Positions 16,148 through 24,838 of a stretch of 64,000 bases of DNA are shown here, one piece after another. The position numbers were made by a program, and so were the translations under genes. The notes under the pieces are model-generated. The model made no database searches and was not told where the DNA came from. It worked only from the letters and a program-made list of their open reading frames with translations. Numbering within the stretch: position 1 is the stretch's first letter; each line of letters starts with the position of its first letter. This DNA is from Pumilibacter muris (GTDB lineage Bacteria > Bacillota > Clostridia > Christensenellales > Pumilibacteraceae), in assembly GCF_943193045.1 (NCBI RefSeq), contig NZ_CALPCN010000003.1, positions 124,001 to 188,000 of the forward strand. The letters are read 5' to 3'.

Positions 16148-17593
16148 ATGAGAAAGTTTTTAACAGTGATACTCTCGTTGATTCTGTGCGTTTCGGTGTT
16201 CGCGCTTACGGGGTGCAAAGACGTTACGCCGTCCGACGAAGATAACGGCGGCTCGCTCGACGGCGTTACATTCGACGCGAGAAGCGGCGAAATGTACAAA
16301 GACACCAAAGACGGAAAGAAAGCTATTAAAGTTACTTATGCAACAGGTTTTAAAGACGCGTGGATTCGCCAAGCGGCTCGCTCATTTCTTTTGGACGCAA
16401 GCGGCTCGGAATATTATTTTGTACTTAAAAGCGACTCCGAAATAACGAGCAGCCTTAGCGGAAAACTTGAATCGGAATCGGGGCTTTCGGATATTTACGC
16501 GCCTTTGGCTTCGAATTGGCAAAGTTATGCGTCGCAGGGCTATCTTGAAAACCTCGATTCGCTCTACGAAACCCTAATTCCCGGCGAGGAAGGCACCATT
16601 CTCGATAAGGTAAAGGGAACTTGGAAAACTTACGGAAAATCGGTTCGCCAAAACGAAGAACATTATTTCGTTTTCCCTTGGAACGAAAACGTTACCGGTA
16701 TTGTTTACAATAAAACGCTTTTCGACCAGTACGGTTGGCAAGTGCCCCAAACCACCGACGACCTCGCCGCTCTTTGCGCCAAAATAGTGGCGGATACCAA
16801 AGGGAAAATCGCTCCGTTCGTTTATCCCGGCACCGTCGGCGGTTATTGGGACTTTATAGGCACAAACTGGTGGGTTCAGCTTTCGGGAATTGAAAAGATG
16901 AACGAGTTCATGCGTTTCGAATCCGCCGAAGTGTTTAACCCCAACAAGTCGGGAAGCCCGAGCGAGGGCAAGCTTGAAATGCTCGAAATATTCAACGACA
17001 TTATAGCTAAAAACCGCGAGAGCTACACCCTTAGAGGCTCTCAATCCAAAGACCATTTGCGCGCTCAGGTTTCGTTTGCTTCGCGCGAGGCGGCTATGAT
17101 TCCCAACGGTTGTTGGATAGAAAAAGAATCGGGCGAGTTTATTAAAGACGAAATCCGCATGATGCGTGTGCCTGCGGCGCCCGGCGCCAAAAACTCCAAA
17201 GTGAATTACAGCGGTCAGCCCGACTTTATGCTTGTTCCCGCAAAGGCGAGCAATAAAGAAGGCGCCAAGAAATTTATGGCGTTTATGTGTAAAGACGAAA
17301 TGCTTGTTCAATATACCGAACTTACGGGAACAGCCCGTCCGTTCACCTACGATTTGAGCGAGTGCAAAGTTTCGGATTTTGTAAAGTCTTGCCTCGATAT
17401 TTACTCCGATTCGGAAACTTGGTTCGAAGCTTCCACCAACAAGCTTTGGACGGCTAACAAGATTAAAAAGTTTAACGGCGGTATGCCTTACACAACGCTC
17501 TTAACGACCGACACCGTTACCCCTCTCGGGTGGTGCTCGCAAGAATACGCGTCGGTTTCGGCGTCGTGGGATTCGTTATTATCGCAAGTGTAA
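16148..17593 (+). CDS. ABC transporter sugar-binding lipoprotein
   Basis: A 481-residue family-1 solute-binding protein. Lipobox LTGC with C23 anchors it outside the membrane. Internal features: DIYAPLASNWQSYASQGYLENLD, VTGIVYNKTLFDQYGWQVPQT, and a C-terminal ligand-binding lobe with PDFMLVPAKASNKEGAKKFM. It should deliver an oligosaccharide to the permeases at 17898 and 22141. GGAGAAAAG precedes the ATG. The short hairpin CCCTAAAATTTAGGG at 16075-16089 lies between it and the upstream gene. Confidence 0.9.
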   Translation: MRKFLTVILSLILCVSVFALTGCKDVTPSDEDNGGSLDGVTFDARSGEMYKDTKDGKKAIKVTYATGFKDAWIRQAARSFLLDASGSEYYFVLKSDSEITSSLSGKLESESGLSDIYAPLASNWQSYASQGYLENLDSLYETLIPGEEGTILDKVKGTWKTYGKSVRQNEEHYFVFPWNENVTGIVYNKTLFDQYGWQVPQTTDDLAALCAKIVADTKGKIAPFVYPGTVGGYWDFIGTNWWVQLSGIEKMNEFMRFESAEVFNPNKSGSPSEGKLEMLEIFNDIIAKNRESYTLRGSQSKDHLRAQVSFASREAAMIPNGCWIEKESGEFIKDEIRMMRVPAAPGAKNSKVNYSGQPDFMLVPAKASNKEGAKKFMAFMCKDEMLVQYTELTGTARPFTYDLSECKVSDFVKSCLDIYSDSETWFEASTNKLWTANKIKKFNGGMPYTTLLTTDTVTPLGWCSQEYASVSASWDSLLSQV

Positions 17594-17608
17594 AAGTAAC
17601 GTTGCTTT

Positions 17609-17691
17609 GTCGTTGCGAGCGATAGCGAAGCAATCCCAAGCATAGAGCGGAGATTGCCGCGTCACTCACTGCGTTCGTTCCTCGCAATGAC
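17609..17691 (+). repeat. REP-like palindromic repeat, copy 1
   Basis: The unit opens with GTCGTTGCGAGCG.TAGCGAAGCAATC and closes with GATTGCCGCG...CTCGCAATGAC, so its ends are inverted repeats. Several variants recur in this locus between genes. Confidence 0.85.
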
Positions 17692-17759
17692 AAGATTCAT
17701 ATTGCGGTGTCCTTAGCCGAGCACACGCAGTGTGCGAACGCCACGAGCCGTAGGCGAGT

Positions 17760-17834
17760 ATTGCGAGCGATAGCGAAGCAATCCCAAGCATAGAGCGGAG
17801 ATTGCCGCGTCGCCTTGCGGCTTTTCGCAATGAC
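17760..17834 (+). repeat. REP-like palindromic repeat, copy 2
   Basis: Same unit as at 17609, with the same interior (CCCAAGCATAGAGCGGAGATTG up to a base or two) and the closing arm CGCAATGAC. The inter-copy bases 17700-17759 contain a further small palindrome (GCACACGCAGTGTGC). Confidence 0.8.
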
Positions 17835-17897
17835 ATGAGGGAGCGAACGCGTGAAGCGAGCGCGCAATTTAAAATATTATAACCAAAGGAGAGGGGC

Positions 17898-18845
17898 ATG
17901 ACGCTACTCAAAAAAGCTAAAAAGAGGCGAAACAGCAAGAGCGACATAGTTTTTATTTGCGTTATGCTGTCGGTGCCCGTGTTGCACTTTGCGCTTTTTT
18001 GGCTGTATATAAACATAGACACGATTTTTCTGTCGTTTCAGAAATTCGAACTCAACACCGGCGAATGGGTTTGGTTCGGGTTCGGGAACTATAAACTTTT
18101 GTGGCAGGAATTCACAAAAGCAAATTCGGTATTGCCGCGCGCTATGCTAAATTCGTTTTCAATCTTTTTATGGAACGATTTTGTTATAGTGCCCGTATCG
18201 CTGTTTTTTGCTTATGTGCTCTACAAAAAGGTGCCGCTCGGCGGCGTGTTCAAAATTATCTTCTTTTTGCCGAGTATAATTTCGGTTGTCGTGCTAACGC
18301 TCACGTTCTCGTTTATGTTCGACGCGTCGTTCGGATTTTTGCCCAACGTGTTCGATAAACTCGGGCTTTCCGAGCTTGTGCCGTTCGACGGATATTTCGG
18401 CGATAAAAAATACGCTTGGTGGATGATTTTGTTATACGGTTTGTGGTCGGGCATAGGCTACAATATTGTTCTCGTGACGGGCGCAATGACGCGTATTCCG
18501 CAAGACGTTATCGAGGCGGGCAAGCTCGACGGACTGACTATGTGGCGCGAGTTGTTCTCGGTGACTATCCCTATGATAGGCTCCACGCTCGGCACGTTGT
18601 TGCTACTCGGCACCACCACAATATTCACATACTTTTTGCAACCTAAGCTGTTGCTCGGCACCAACGCCGAAAATGTGGGCGGCTACACTATTGCGCTTTA
18701 CATTGTGAATAACGTGCGCGACGCTGGCACTCCGCAAATGGCGCTCGGCGCCACAATGGGCATACTGTGCGCGGCTGTGGGCACTCCCATAGTGTTCGGA
18801 AGCCGCAAGCTAATCGACAGATTCTTGCCCGCCTACGAATATTAA
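17898..18845 (+). CDS. ABC sugar transporter permease (MalF/UgpA-like)
   Basis: A 315-residue inner-membrane permease with about six membrane segments. The cytoplasmic EAA loop reads DVIEAGKLDGLTMWRELFSVTIP, the contact with the ATPase. It pairs with the permease at 22141 and the binding protein at 16148. The cognate ATPase is absent from the window. GGAGAGG precedes the ATG. The two permease genes are unusually separated by a large surface-protein gene. Confidence 0.92.
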   Translation: MTLLKKAKKRRNSKSDIVFICVMLSVPVLHFALFWLYINIDTIFLSFQKFELNTGEWVWFGFGNYKLLWQEFTKANSVLPRAMLNSFSIFLWNDFVIVPVSLFFAYVLYKKVPLGGVFKIIFFLPSIISVVVLTLTFSFMFDASFGFLPNVFDKLGLSELVPFDGYFGDKKYAWWMILLYGLWSGIGYNIVLVTGAMTRIPQDVIEAGKLDGLTMWRELFSVTIPMIGSTLGTLLLLGTTTIFTYFLQPKLLLGTNAENVGGYTIALYIVNNVRDAGTPQMALGATMGILCAAVGTPIVFGSRKLIDRFLPAYEY

Positions 18846-18852
18846 GCGGCAC

Positions 18853-18927
18853 GGTTGCGAGAAAGCAAACCCGAGTATAAAAACTAACGGAGATTGCCGC
18901 GTCGCGCTTTGCGCTCCTCGCAATGAC
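18853..18927 (+). repeat. REP-like repeat, copy 3 (degenerate left arm)
   Basis: The left arm is reduced to GGTTGCGAG; the right arm AGATTGCCGCGTCGCGC...CTCGCAATGAC is intact. Confidence 0.75.
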
Positions 18928-18941
18928 ATATCTGCGAAATT

Positions 18942-19038
18942 GTCATTGCGAGCGTAAGCGAAGCAATCTTATGCACCAAGCGATTAACGCTTCGGCTTTA
19001 TGGATTGCCGCGTCGCGCTTTGTGTTCCTCGCAATGAC
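18942..19038 (+). repeat. REP-like repeat, copy 4
   Basis: Full unit with terminal arms GTCATTGCGAGCG and CTCGCAATGAC. Confidence 0.85.
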
Positions 19039-19052
19039 ACAACTGCGAAACT

Positions 19053-19085
19053 GTCATTGCGAGCGTAAGCGAAGCAATCTCTTGC
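19053..19085 (+). repeat. REP-like repeat, copy 5 (left half only)
   Basis: Only GTCATTGCGAGCGTAAGCGAAGCAATC is present, so it is a truncated copy. Confidence 0.75.
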
Positions 19086-19162
19086 ATCCCACATTCCAAC
19101 GTTATTTTTGGCGGGCAACCACCCGCAAGAAATAAAATAAAAAAACACAAGGAGAATGGAAA

Positions 19163-22030
19163 ATGAAGAAAAAACTGTTAGTGTTCCTCGTTGCGCTGTG
19201 CTTGGCGCTCGGCGCAGGAACCACGCTTACGGCGTTTGCCGGAGTAAACCACAACTCCCCTACGGGCGACGGACTAATGTCGGGGGGGGGACTTAATAAT
19301 ACGAATTATACTATTCGTGACGACGGCGAGCCTTCGGCATACGGCTTTCAGCAAGGAACTACGATTTACGATTTGTCTGGTGTGGCGGGCGCGCACAACG
19401 TTTCGGCTTATCAGGTAGTGGGTATCGACGATTTTGCCGACGTAGCCAAATTCGTTATGAAAGTTGATATTTACGACTTCGGCGCAAACGCTTCTTCCGC
19501 AAATTTTGCGATAGGTCCGTTTGCAACCTGTCAGCGTATTGACTGGGTTAATCATGGCATGATGGCAATAGTCATGCGTGCGACAAACGGTCAAACCGAA
19601 GTGCATAGTGTGAACGGTGTTGACTTAACGCCTACTACGGTTAAAACGCATGAATATATTATTAACGATGAACAGGTAACTCCCACCGTGAAAGAAACCG
19701 GCGTTGAGGTTGTGGACGGCTTCGGATTGCAAACCGATTTGCTTAAAGCCGAGAAAGATAAGGGAAGAGGGTATATAACTTATTGGTTCGAATTTGATAT
19801 CGCCGATAAGAGCATGACTATTTTCGCGGGCTACGACGACGGGGCGGGCAACGTTGAAAAGACGGAATACGGCACAATTAAAAATGCTTTTAAACTTTCT
19901 TTAAACGAAAACAATCAAGCTGCCGCAAGAACAAGTTGGTTGTGGCAACCCGCAAGCGACATAAAATTCGATAACTATAAGCTTTACAGCGTTAAAGCCG
20001 ACGGAGCGGAAAAGAAAGTATTTATAGATTGCGATTTCGAAACGGAAGATTCTATAACGTACGACCCTATGTACCCGAACGGCACAAAGCTTTCCATAAC
20101 TACTGACGGAACGGCGCGCATAGGAAAATTCAATACGTTGGATTCCGTAATCACCGTTACTAATCCCGAACAGGATGCGCGCATAGTTTCGAACAATGCG
20201 CTTGCGGTAGATAACCGCCTTGATAAAACGTTCGAAATGACTTCCACTTTTAAGCTTAAAAGCTTTGGCGACGGTTCCACCCGCAAAGTGGGCGTTGCTC
20301 TCGGACTTGAAAACTACCGTCAAAAACTTTCGGCTCCGCAAAAGGGAGCGAGCCTTATTTATCTCACGAAGAACGGCGAGGGTCAAATAGTGCTCGGAGC
20401 CGACAATATTGCCGAAGACGGCACCGCTACCGCAACCGGCGAAGTTACCGTTCTCAACGGCGCCGCTTTGGGCGAATATATAACGCTCGACGTTGTTGGC
20501 AATAAAGACGGTTCGGTAGACGTTACGGTAGGCGAACAGACGGTGAACTTCCCTAACATTAAAGCGAACGGGCACGTTGCCATTTCGCAAACGGGCGAAG
20601 GCGAAGTTTCCTACGAAGTGTTCGCAAACGATTTTGCGGTTACCGGCTATCAACTCACCGAGAACGAGGGCGAAAAAGTTACGAGTTCGTTTAACGGCGG
20701 ATGGATTTCTCCCGCTAAGTTCTACGTTAGAAATAACATTGCGCCGTCTGCGCACGTTACAGCCGTTGAGGGCGGGCATGCGGTTACGGGAATCACTCCC
20801 GAAAACCAAAAAGTTGGGTTCTACGGTTCGTCTACGCACGCCGCGCTCACGTTCTTAAAGCCGTATGCGGATTTCGTTATGCAGTTCGATTATATTTCCG
20901 TTCCGTATAAGCAAAGAGGCAAACTCGGCGGAATAGAATCGAACACTCCCGGAAACAGATTCTCTCCTTTCTACGCGGTTTTCGGAGGTCAGTCGGGAGA
21001 GTCTCAGGTTGAGGAATATTATGCTGTGGGCATTGCGGAAGGAAACGCGACTCAATACTTCTGGGGAGCCGAATCGCTTATAGTGCCCGAAGGCAAGTTA
21101 AAAGGCGAGGGCGCAACACTTAAAGTTATAAGCGAAGCTACCGATACCGAAGACAGCGATACCGCTATTCCCAAATACGGCGCTAATCCCGAAGCGGGCG
21201 GTAAACCCGCATATACCGTAAACGGATATATTAAACCTTCGGACGAGGAGAAAAGCTTCTATAACAAAACCACGCGTTTTAAACTTGTTGTAATCAACAA
21301 TAACGTTGCGTTGTGGGCCGCGAACGTTGACGAAAATGGCGCTACTGTTGGCGAATACCGCAAAGTATACGAATACACGGTGAGCAATTCGTTCGGCTAT
21401 GTTGGCTTTATAACCGATTCGCCCGCTTGGTGCGAACTCGATAACGTTGCCATTACTCCCATATCCACCGAAGTGGCGCTTGAAAAAGGCTTGAATGCCG
21501 AGCCCGCAGTGAATTTGGTTGCCGACGTTCCCGTGTCGGAAATGGCTACCGACCCCGTGCCCGAAATGCTCGCAAAACCTGTTCTTAAAGCCGACACTGC
21601 GGCCAAAAAAGTTACTTGGGACGCGATTGCGGGAGCGGGAGAATATGAAGTTACCGTGCGTTTTGACGGCGAAATAGTAGACGAAAAAACTGTTGCGGCA
21701 ACCGAATTTAATATGAGCGAATACACCGACGAAGGCGATTACACCGTTACCGTTGTTGCGTTGCCCGCCGACCTCGAAGCATACCAAAAGTCGCTCAGCT
21801 CAAACATAACTTACACCGTTAAAGCGGGAGGAAACGAGCCGGGAGGAAATGAGCCGGGCGGTAACGAACCCGGAGATAAAGAACCCGACGGCGACAAACC
21901 CGGAACAACCGAAACGCCCAAAGACGAAGGGTGCGGTTGCGGCGGCTCTGTGAGCGGCGCGTTCGGCGCGGCGGCGATAGTTCTCGTTTTGGGTAGCGCT
22001 GCGTTTGTAATCCGCAGAAGAAAGGCGTGA
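19163..22030 (+). CDS. Large secreted surface protein with CGCGGS C-terminal anchor
   Basis: A 955-residue protein with a cleavable-type signal peptide (hydrophobic to about residue 26, ending TAFAG). Two or more repeated beta-rich modules follow, resembling concanavalin-like sugar-binding folds (FDNYKLYSV near 270 and ELDNVAIT near 750 are the usual last strands). A fibronectin-III-like domain follows near residues 800-880, then a GGNEPGGNEPG spacer, GCGCGGS, a membrane segment and RRRK. It is likely membrane- or wall-attached and probably binds glycan for the ABC importer around it. It contains no recognised catalytic motif. Confidence 0.8.
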   Translation: MKKKLLVFLVALCLALGAGTTLTAFAGVNHNSPTGDGLMSGGGLNNTNYTIRDDGEPSAYGFQQGTTIYDLSGVAGAHNVSAYQVVGIDDFADVAKFVMKVDIYDFGANASSANFAIGPFATCQRIDWVNHGMMAIVMRATNGQTEVHSVNGVDLTPTTVKTHEYIINDEQVTPTVKETGVEVVDGFGLQTDLLKAEKDKGRGYITYWFEFDIADKSMTIFAGYDDGAGNVEKTEYGTIKNAFKLSLNENNQAAARTSWLWQPASDIKFDNYKLYSVKADGAEKKVFIDCDFETEDSITYDPMYPNGTKLSITTDGTARIGKFNTLDSVITVTNPEQDARIVSNNALAVDNRLDKTFEMTSTFKLKSFGDGSTRKVGVALGLENYRQKLSAPQKGASLIYLTKNGEGQIVLGADNIAEDGTATATGEVTVLNGAALGEYITLDVVGNKDGSVDVTVGEQTVNFPNIKANGHVAISQTGEGEVSYEVFANDFAVTGYQLTENEGEKVTSSFNGGWISPAKFYVRNNIAPSAHVTAVEGGHAVTGITPENQKVGFYGSSTHAALTFLKPYADFVMQFDYISVPYKQRGKLGGIESNTPGNRFSPFYAVFGGQSGESQVEEYYAVGIAEGNATQYFWGAESLIVPEGKLKGEGATLKVISEATDTEDSDTAIPKYGANPEAGGKPAYTVNGYIKPSDEEKSFYNKTTRFKLVVINNNVALWAANVDENGATVGEYRKVYEYTVSNSFGYVGFITDSPAWCELDNVAITPISTEVALEKGLNAEPAVNLVADVPVSEMATDPVPEMLAKPVLKADTAAKKVTWDAIAGAGEYEVTVRFDGEIVDEKTVAATEFNMSEYTDEGDYTVTVVALPADLEAYQKSLSSNITYTVKAGGNEPGGNEPGGNEPGDKEPDGDKPGTTETPKDEGCGCGGSVSGAFGAAAIVLVLGSAAFVIRRRKA

Positions 22031-22061
22031 TAAACGGTTATTTTCACAACTTGTAATTAGG

Positions 22062-22113
22062 GGAACCGTGCGGCGCTTCGCTATTGTAAGCGCGGCGCCG
22101 CAATGGTGTTTCC
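22062..22113 (+). promoter_or_regulatory. Intercistronic stem-loop
   Basis: A long imperfect hairpin with core CGGCGC/GCGCCG between the surface-protein gene and the permease. It has no T-run, so it is more likely an mRNA-stabilising or processing element than a terminator. Confidence 0.5.
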
Positions 22114-22140
22114 TTAAATCCTTTCATATAAAGGAGTAAT

Positions 22141-23001
22141 ATGAAGGTAAGGCAAAAAGTTAAACGCGGCAAAGCCGATTTAATACTAATGGGCATAGTG
22201 TTCGTTATATTTCTTCTTTATGCGATTTCGTTGCTGTTTCCGTTTTTGTGGTGCATCATGAATTCGTTTAAAGAGCAGTTCGATTTTTTAACGAACGTTA
22301 ACGGTTTTCCCAAAGTTTGGACTTTGCAGAACTGGAAAGAAAGTTTTACCGTTACGGTAGACAACGGCATAGGCATTCCCATGATGTATTTGAACAGCGT
22401 TATTTTAACTGTGGGATGCACTGTGCTCAGTTTGCTGTCGTGCTCGGCAACTGCGTATGTGCTGAGTAAATACGATTTTCCCGGCAGACGGGTTTTATAT
22501 TCGGCGGCAATCGTTATAATGATGATACCCACAATGGGCTCTATGGCGTCTATGTATAAGCTTTATAATAACGTGGGGCTTATTAACACTTACACAGGTA
22601 TTTTAATTACGTCGCTCGGCGGCTTCGGCACGGGATTTTTGCTGTTGCACGGTTTTTACAGCAATCTTAGTTGGGGCTATGCCGAAGCGGCTCAGCTCGA
22701 CGGCGCGGGTCCGTTCAGAATATATTTTCGCATTATGCTGCCTATGGCTGTGCCCGCTCTCACTTCGGTGGGTATTTTGCAGGGAATAGGTTATTGGAAC
22801 GACTATTTCACGATTTATATGTACGCGCCCGAAAAGGCTACGATAGCTTACGGAATTCAACGCATATATTCGGAGTCGGGCGTAAATCTTCCAAAAGTGC
22901 TTGCCGCAATGATGCTTTCTATCGTTCCTGTGCTCATTGTGTTCGCGTGCTTCCAAAAAGTGATTATGAACAACACTTCGGTGGGCGGATTAAAGGGGTA
23001 A
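22141..23001 (+). CDS. ABC sugar transporter permease (MalG-like)
   Basis: A 286-residue, six-segment permease. The EAA loop is AEAAQLDGAGPFRIYFRIMLP and the C-terminus FACFQKVIMNNTSVGGLKG is typical of MalG/UgpE-type subunits. AAAGGAG precedes the ATG. It partners the permease at 17898. Confidence 0.93.
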   Translation: MKVRQKVKRGKADLILMGIVFVIFLLYAISLLFPFLWCIMNSFKEQFDFLTNVNGFPKVWTLQNWKESFTVTVDNGIGIPMMYLNSVILTVGCTVLSLLSCSATAYVLSKYDFPGRRVLYSAAIVIMMIPTMGSMASMYKLYNNVGLINTYTGILITSLGGFGTGFLLLHGFYSNLSWGYAEAAQLDGAGPFRIYFRIMLPMAVPALTSVGILQGIGYWNDYFTIYMYAPEKATIAYGIQRIYSESGVNLPKVLAAMMLSIVPVLIVFACFQKVIMNNTSVGGLKG

Positions 23002-23004
23002 CCC

Positions 23005-23086
23005 GACGCTTTGGCACTTTTGGAGACGTGCCAAAAGTGCGGCAAAAGCACGTCGGGGACATTTTCGACTGTGTCCCCGAACCCCC
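23005..23086 (+). repeat. Two hairpins after permease gene
   Basis: Inverted repeats GGCACTTTTGG/CCAAAAGTGC and TCGGGGACA/TGTCCCCGA occur in succession. They may protect or terminate the upstream message; no T-run follows. Confidence 0.5.
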
Positions 23087-23100
23087 GCAACGACAAAGGT

Positions 23101-23208
23101 GTCATTGCGAGGATGGCGAAGCCCGACGCGGCAATCCCGAGCATGGAGCGAGAGCCGCCGCGTTCAACGCATAGTGTAGTAGATTGCTTCGCTTGCGCTC
23201 GCAATGAC
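23101..23208 (+). repeat. REP-like repeat, copy 6
   Basis: Ends GTCATTGCGAG and CTCGCAATGAC as in the copies at 17.6-19.1 kb. The interior differs and contains GAGCATGGAGCGAGAGCC. Confidence 0.8.
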
Positions 23209-23289
23209 GGTAAAAAAACTTTGCGGGGCATGGAACTTGCGGTTACCGCTCGCAAAAGAGCGCATTTTAAGTTATAAAAGGAGAAAATT

Positions 23290-24741
23290 ATGAAAAAACT
23301 GCTTAGTTTGTTTTTCGCCGCTATTTTGAGCGTATGCACGCTTGCGGCTTGCCGTAGCGACAATCCGAAAGACGACGTTCCTCCCGATTACACGGGAAAT
23401 AATCCGAACACCCCGCCCGACGGCGACAATAACGATAAAGAGCCCGACGACGGCGATATTGAAGTGAACGTAGACTATTCCACATACGGTTCTTTTTGGC
23501 TTCGGAGCCACGACTATAAAACTATGCCCATAACGGCGTTTAACGCGTGCCCGCCTAAAATAGGGGAGTATACGCATAACTATCTTGAAAGCGAGCAAAC
23601 TTTTAAGGATTACGCCGAAGCTCACGTTAACACCATGATGGGAATGAGCGAAAACACCGCTTCCGCGCAGGTTGAGCAAGCGCTCGATTGGTGCGCGCAA
23701 AACGGGATTTCTTACCTTGTGGCATGCGGCGGCGCCGACAATATAGTGAACGATTCCATTGTTAAAAGCACGCTCATGCGCGTTAAATATCACGACGCTT
23801 TCGGCGGCGTTATGCAGTTTGACGAACCGGGAAGAACAATGTTCGAAAATTTGGCTATGAGCAAAACCAAGCTCGAAGCTATTATGCCCGCCGAAACTAA
23901 GGGCGCGCTTTGGCATTGCAATCTTTTCCCGCTCGGCGCAACAGAGCGACAGTATTATCACCGTGTAGACACGTTGCCGTTGCCCGATTCCGTTCCGAGC
24001 TACACATTCGAACAGTATGTTTCCGACTATGTGGAAATTTGCAAGCCGCAAGTTTTGAGTTACGACAACTATCCGCTCAGAGGCGCGTTCCCGAAAGTAG
24101 GAAACACATATTTCGAGAACATGTCGGTTATGCGCAAACATGCAAAGCAGATAAACGTGCCTTTTTGGGTATACGTTCAGGCGTGCAGTTTCAGCGCAAA
24201 CACGCGCATTCCCCAAGAATCGGAAGTTAAATGGTTGGTAAACACTTCGCTCTCCTACGGCGCGAAAGGTATTCAATACTTTACGGGAGTTATACCGAAC
24301 AGTAATTCTATTGAGCATTTCAACGGCGGACTTTTCGACCTTAACGGAAACAAAACGCAAGTTTTCGAACATGCGAAAAAAGCCAACGCGCAAGTTGCGG
24401 CGGTAGACGAAGTTTTAATGTGCTCGCACTCGAAAGGAGTTATGCAAATAGGCGCTATGCCGAATAAAGAAACGCTTGCCGCCGAAGACTTGCTTGCTTC
24501 TTACGGCGTGCTTTCGTCGGCGCAGGGCGCGCACTCGCTAATCGGCTGCTTCGACTACAACAAAAAAGACGCCTACTACGTTACCAACAATTCGCTGAAT
24601 GAAGCCGAAAAACTCACTTTGAATTTTACCGAAGAGGTGAGCGGCTATATTGTGCAGAACACTTCTAAAACCGCTTTTTCGGGCGATTCGCTTAAACTCG
24701 ATATGGCGGCGGGCGACGGCGTTTTGATTGTGATAGGCTGA
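23290..24741 (+). CDS. Lipoprotein, TIM-barrel glycosidase-like, DEP/YDxYPL family (second copy)
   Basis: A 483-residue lipoprotein with lipobox LAAC (C21) and an acidic Pro/Asp/Asn-rich spacer up to about residue 60. The barrel-like body shares GVMQFDEPG, LSYDNYPLRG, FWVYVQACSFS and KGIQYFTG with the protein at 14593, so the two are paralogues with low overall identity. A C-terminal beta domain follows. An AAAAGGAG site precedes the ATG. The shared Asp-Glu pair and the Tyr-Asp motif are candidate active-site residues. Sugar specificity is unknown. Confidence 0.7.
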   Translation: MKKLLSLFFAAILSVCTLAACRSDNPKDDVPPDYTGNNPNTPPDGDNNDKEPDDGDIEVNVDYSTYGSFWLRSHDYKTMPITAFNACPPKIGEYTHNYLESEQTFKDYAEAHVNTMMGMSENTASAQVEQALDWCAQNGISYLVACGGADNIVNDSIVKSTLMRVKYHDAFGGVMQFDEPGRTMFENLAMSKTKLEAIMPAETKGALWHCNLFPLGATERQYYHRVDTLPLPDSVPSYTFEQYVSDYVEICKPQVLSYDNYPLRGAFPKVGNTYFENMSVMRKHAKQINVPFWVYVQACSFSANTRIPQESEVKWLVNTSLSYGAKGIQYFTGVIPNSNSIEHFNGGLFDLNGNKTQVFEHAKKANAQVAAVDEVLMCSHSKGVMQIGAMPNKETLAAEDLLASYGVLSSAQGAHSLIGCFDYNKKDAYYVTNNSLNEAEKLTLNFTEEVSGYIVQNTSKTAFSGDSLKLDMAAGDGVLIVIG

Positions 24742-24752
24742 AATTAAAGCTA

Positions 24753-24784
24753 TACGGTCGCGTCGGATTCGGCGCGGCCGTATT
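24753..24784 (+). promoter_or_regulatory. Intercistronic hairpin
   Basis: Arms ATACGGTCGCG/CGCGGCCGTAT with only a weak T tract. It could be an attenuator or an mRNA end. Confidence 0.5.
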
Positions 24785-24838
24785 CTTATAAAAAAAACAA
24801 TTCGCGCTTTATAAGCGTTTTAAAAAGAGGTTTAAACT

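Noticed and set aside
18923-19135. Short plus-strand frame encoding repeated RNCHCERKRSN
   Set aside because: It is a translation of the REP-like repeat copies, not a gene.
23272-24393. 373-residue minus-strand frame
   Set aside because: Antisense shadow of the lipoprotein at 23290; low-complexity Arg/Val composition and no domain.
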